A DNA stretch of 13,244 bases, taken from an uncultured Eubacteriales bacterium (GTDB lineage Bacteria > Bacillota > Clostridia > Oscillospirales > Acutalibacteraceae). How positions within the stretch are numbered: position 1 is the stretch's first letter; every line of letters starts with the position of its first letter. Below are positions 12,223-13,244 of the stretch, piece by piece. A program made the position numbers and the translations under genes. The stretch is taken from positions 1-13,244 of the forward strand of contig ONRO01000084.1 of the NCBI GenBank assembly GCA_900320235.1, in the 5' to 3' direction. The notes below the pieces were generated by a model, which did no database searches, was not told the DNA's origin, and saw only the letters and a list, made by a program, of their open reading frames with translations.

Positions 12223-13244
12223 ATGGCAAAACAGATCATATACGGCGAGGAAGCAAGAAAGGCTCTTATGAGCGGTATTGACCAGCTCGCAGACACAGTA
12301 AAGATCACACTCGGCCCGAAGGGAAGAAATGTTGTTCTTGATAAAAAATTCGGCGCACCGCTTATTACAAACGACGGTGTAACAATTGCAAAAGAAATCG
12401 AGCTTGACGATCCGTTTGAAAACATGGGTGCTCAGCTTGTAAAAGAAGTATCTATCAAGACAAATGATGTTGCAGGTGACGGAACAACAACAGCTACACT
12501 TCTTGCACAGGCACTTATCCGTGAGGGTATGAAGAATGTAACAGCAGGAGCAAATCCGATGATTCTTAAAAAGGGTGTAAGCAAGGCTGTTGATACTGCT
12601 GTTGAGACACTGAAGTCAAATTCAAAGCCTGTTGAAGGCTCAAAGGATATAGCAAGAGTAGCTACTATTTCAGCAGCAGACGAGGTTATCGGAAACCTTA
12701 TTGCTGAATCAATGGAGAAGGTAGGCAATGATGGTGTAATCACTGTCGAGGAATCAAAAACAGCAGAAACATATTCAGATGTTGTTGACGGTATGATGTT
12801 CGACAGAGGATATATCACACCTTATATGTGCACAGACACAGAGAAAATGGAAGCTGTTGTAGAGGATGCTTTCATTCTTATTACAGATAAGAAGATTTCA
12901 AATCTTCAGGAAATACTTCCGCTGCTTGAGGAAATGATTCAGGCAGGCAAGAATAAGCTTGTAATCATTGCAGAGGATATCGAGGGCGAAGCACTTTCAA
13001 CAATGGTAGTTAATAAGCTCAGAGGCGCATTCACGTGTATTGGTGTAAAGGCTCCCGGATTTGGCGACAGAAGAAAAGAAATGCTCCGTGATATTGCTGT
13101 TCTTACAGGCGGTGAGGTTATCTCTCAGGAGATAGGTCTTGAGCTTAAGGATACACATATGGATCAGCTCGGACGTGCTTCAAAGGTAAAGATCGATAAA
13201 GAGAATACAGTAATTGTCGGTGGTGCAGGCAGCACAGAGGATAT
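12223..13244 (+). CDS. groEL: Chaperonin GroEL (N-terminal 340 codons; cut by the window edge)
   Basis: The frame is open from the ATG at 12223 to the end of the window, giving 340 of about 540 residues of Hsp60, which folds proteins inside a double seven-membered ring. Visible are the nucleotide-binding stretch KITLGPKGRNVVLDKKFG (27-44), NDGVTIAKEIEL (50-61), and NDVAGDGTTTAT (81-92) with the ATPase aspartate D86. The apical-domain stretch DGMMFDRGYITPYM and KAPGFGDRRKEML follow. Just before GDGTTT the usual VKEVASKTND reads VKEVSIKTND, a minor variation. GGAGGT (12209-12214) lies 8 bases before the ATG. It shares the CIRCE-controlled promoter with groES; the missing end is the edge of the window, not a truncation. 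Confidence 0.98.
   Translation, partial: MAKQIIYGEEARKALMSGIDQLADTVKITLGPKGRNVVLDKKFGAPLITNDGVTIAKEIELDDPFENMGAQLVKEVSIKTNDVAGDGTTTATLLAQALIREGMKNVTAGANPMILKKGVSKAVDTAVETLKSNSKPVEGSKDIARVATISAADEVIGNLIAESMEKVGNDGVITVEESKTAETYSDVVDGMMFDRGYITPYMCTDTEKMEAVVEDAFILITDKKISNLQEILPLLEEMIQAGKNKLVIIAEDIEGEALSTMVVNKLRGAFTCIGVKAPGFGDRRKEMLRDIAVLTGGEVISQEIGLELKDTHMDQLGRASKVKIDKENTVIVGGAGSTED

Noticed and set aside
12147..12818. Two open frames on the - strand opposite groES/groEL
   Set aside because: They are antisense shadows of groEL, whose + frame is unambiguous, and have no ribosome binding sites or recognisable motifs.
1..13244. CRISPR arrays, insertion sequences, tRNA or rRNA genes
   Set aside because: No regularly spaced repeats, transposase-like proteins, terminal inverted repeats or recognisable RNA gene sequences were seen.

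Overview
The window looks like a chromosomal segment of a low-GC Gram-positive bacterium, most likely a Clostridia / Ruminococcus-type firmicute. This is inferred from several things: AT-rich intergenic DNA, strong purine-rich ribosome binding sites, a Zur-ZnuACB zinc operon with a clostridial-type ZnuA, the HisZ plus short HisG pair, and a perfect CIRCE operator before groESL. I see no insertion sequences, phage structural genes, CRISPR array, tRNA or rRNA.

Layout. (1) 24-3011, + strand: a four-gene zinc-uptake operon. It encodes a Fur-family repressor (zur-like), the lipoprotein ZnuA, the ATPase ZnuC and the permease ZnuB, and ends in a bidirectional terminator (3013-3057). (2) 3063-3464, - strand: a small XRE-family HTH regulator convergent with znuB. 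(3) 3465-4221: about 750 bases without a convincing protein gene. It holds divergent promoter-like elements with an inverted repeat, a compact foldable region with a possible H-type pseudoknot (3846-3973), a very GC-rich block (4021-4080), and a strong promoter with operator-like repeats just before hisZ. (4) 4222-10737, + strand: a histidine biosynthesis cluster hisZ-hisG-hisD-hisC-hisB-hisA-hisI-hisE. It has an unusual hairpin between hisD and hisC, an internal promoter before hisB and a terminator after hisE. hisH, hisF and a histidinol-phosphate phosphatase gene are absent. (5) 10978-11658, + strand: a lone membrane sugar-phosphate transferase with its own promoter and terminator. (6) 11786 to the end: promoter, CIRCE, groES and the first 340 codons of groEL, cut off by the window edge.

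How they work together. The first operon captures zinc (ZnuA), imports it (ZnuB driven by ZnuC) and probably senses it (Zur). The his genes cover PRPP to ProFAR and on to PRFAR (HisZG, HisE, HisI, HisA), then imidazole-glycerol phosphate to histidinol phosphate (HisB, HisC) and histidinol to histidine (HisD). The HisH/HisF step and the histidinol-phosphate phosphatase must be supplied from elsewhere in the genome. GroES/GroEL form the folding chamber, controlled by HrcA through CIRCE.

The protein-coding content is mostly familiar. The least explained DNA is the 3465-4221 intergenic region, and my main candidates for something undescribed are there: a structured RNA, a GC-rich element and an apparent his-operon operator. 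These are hypotheses from reading the sequence by eye.
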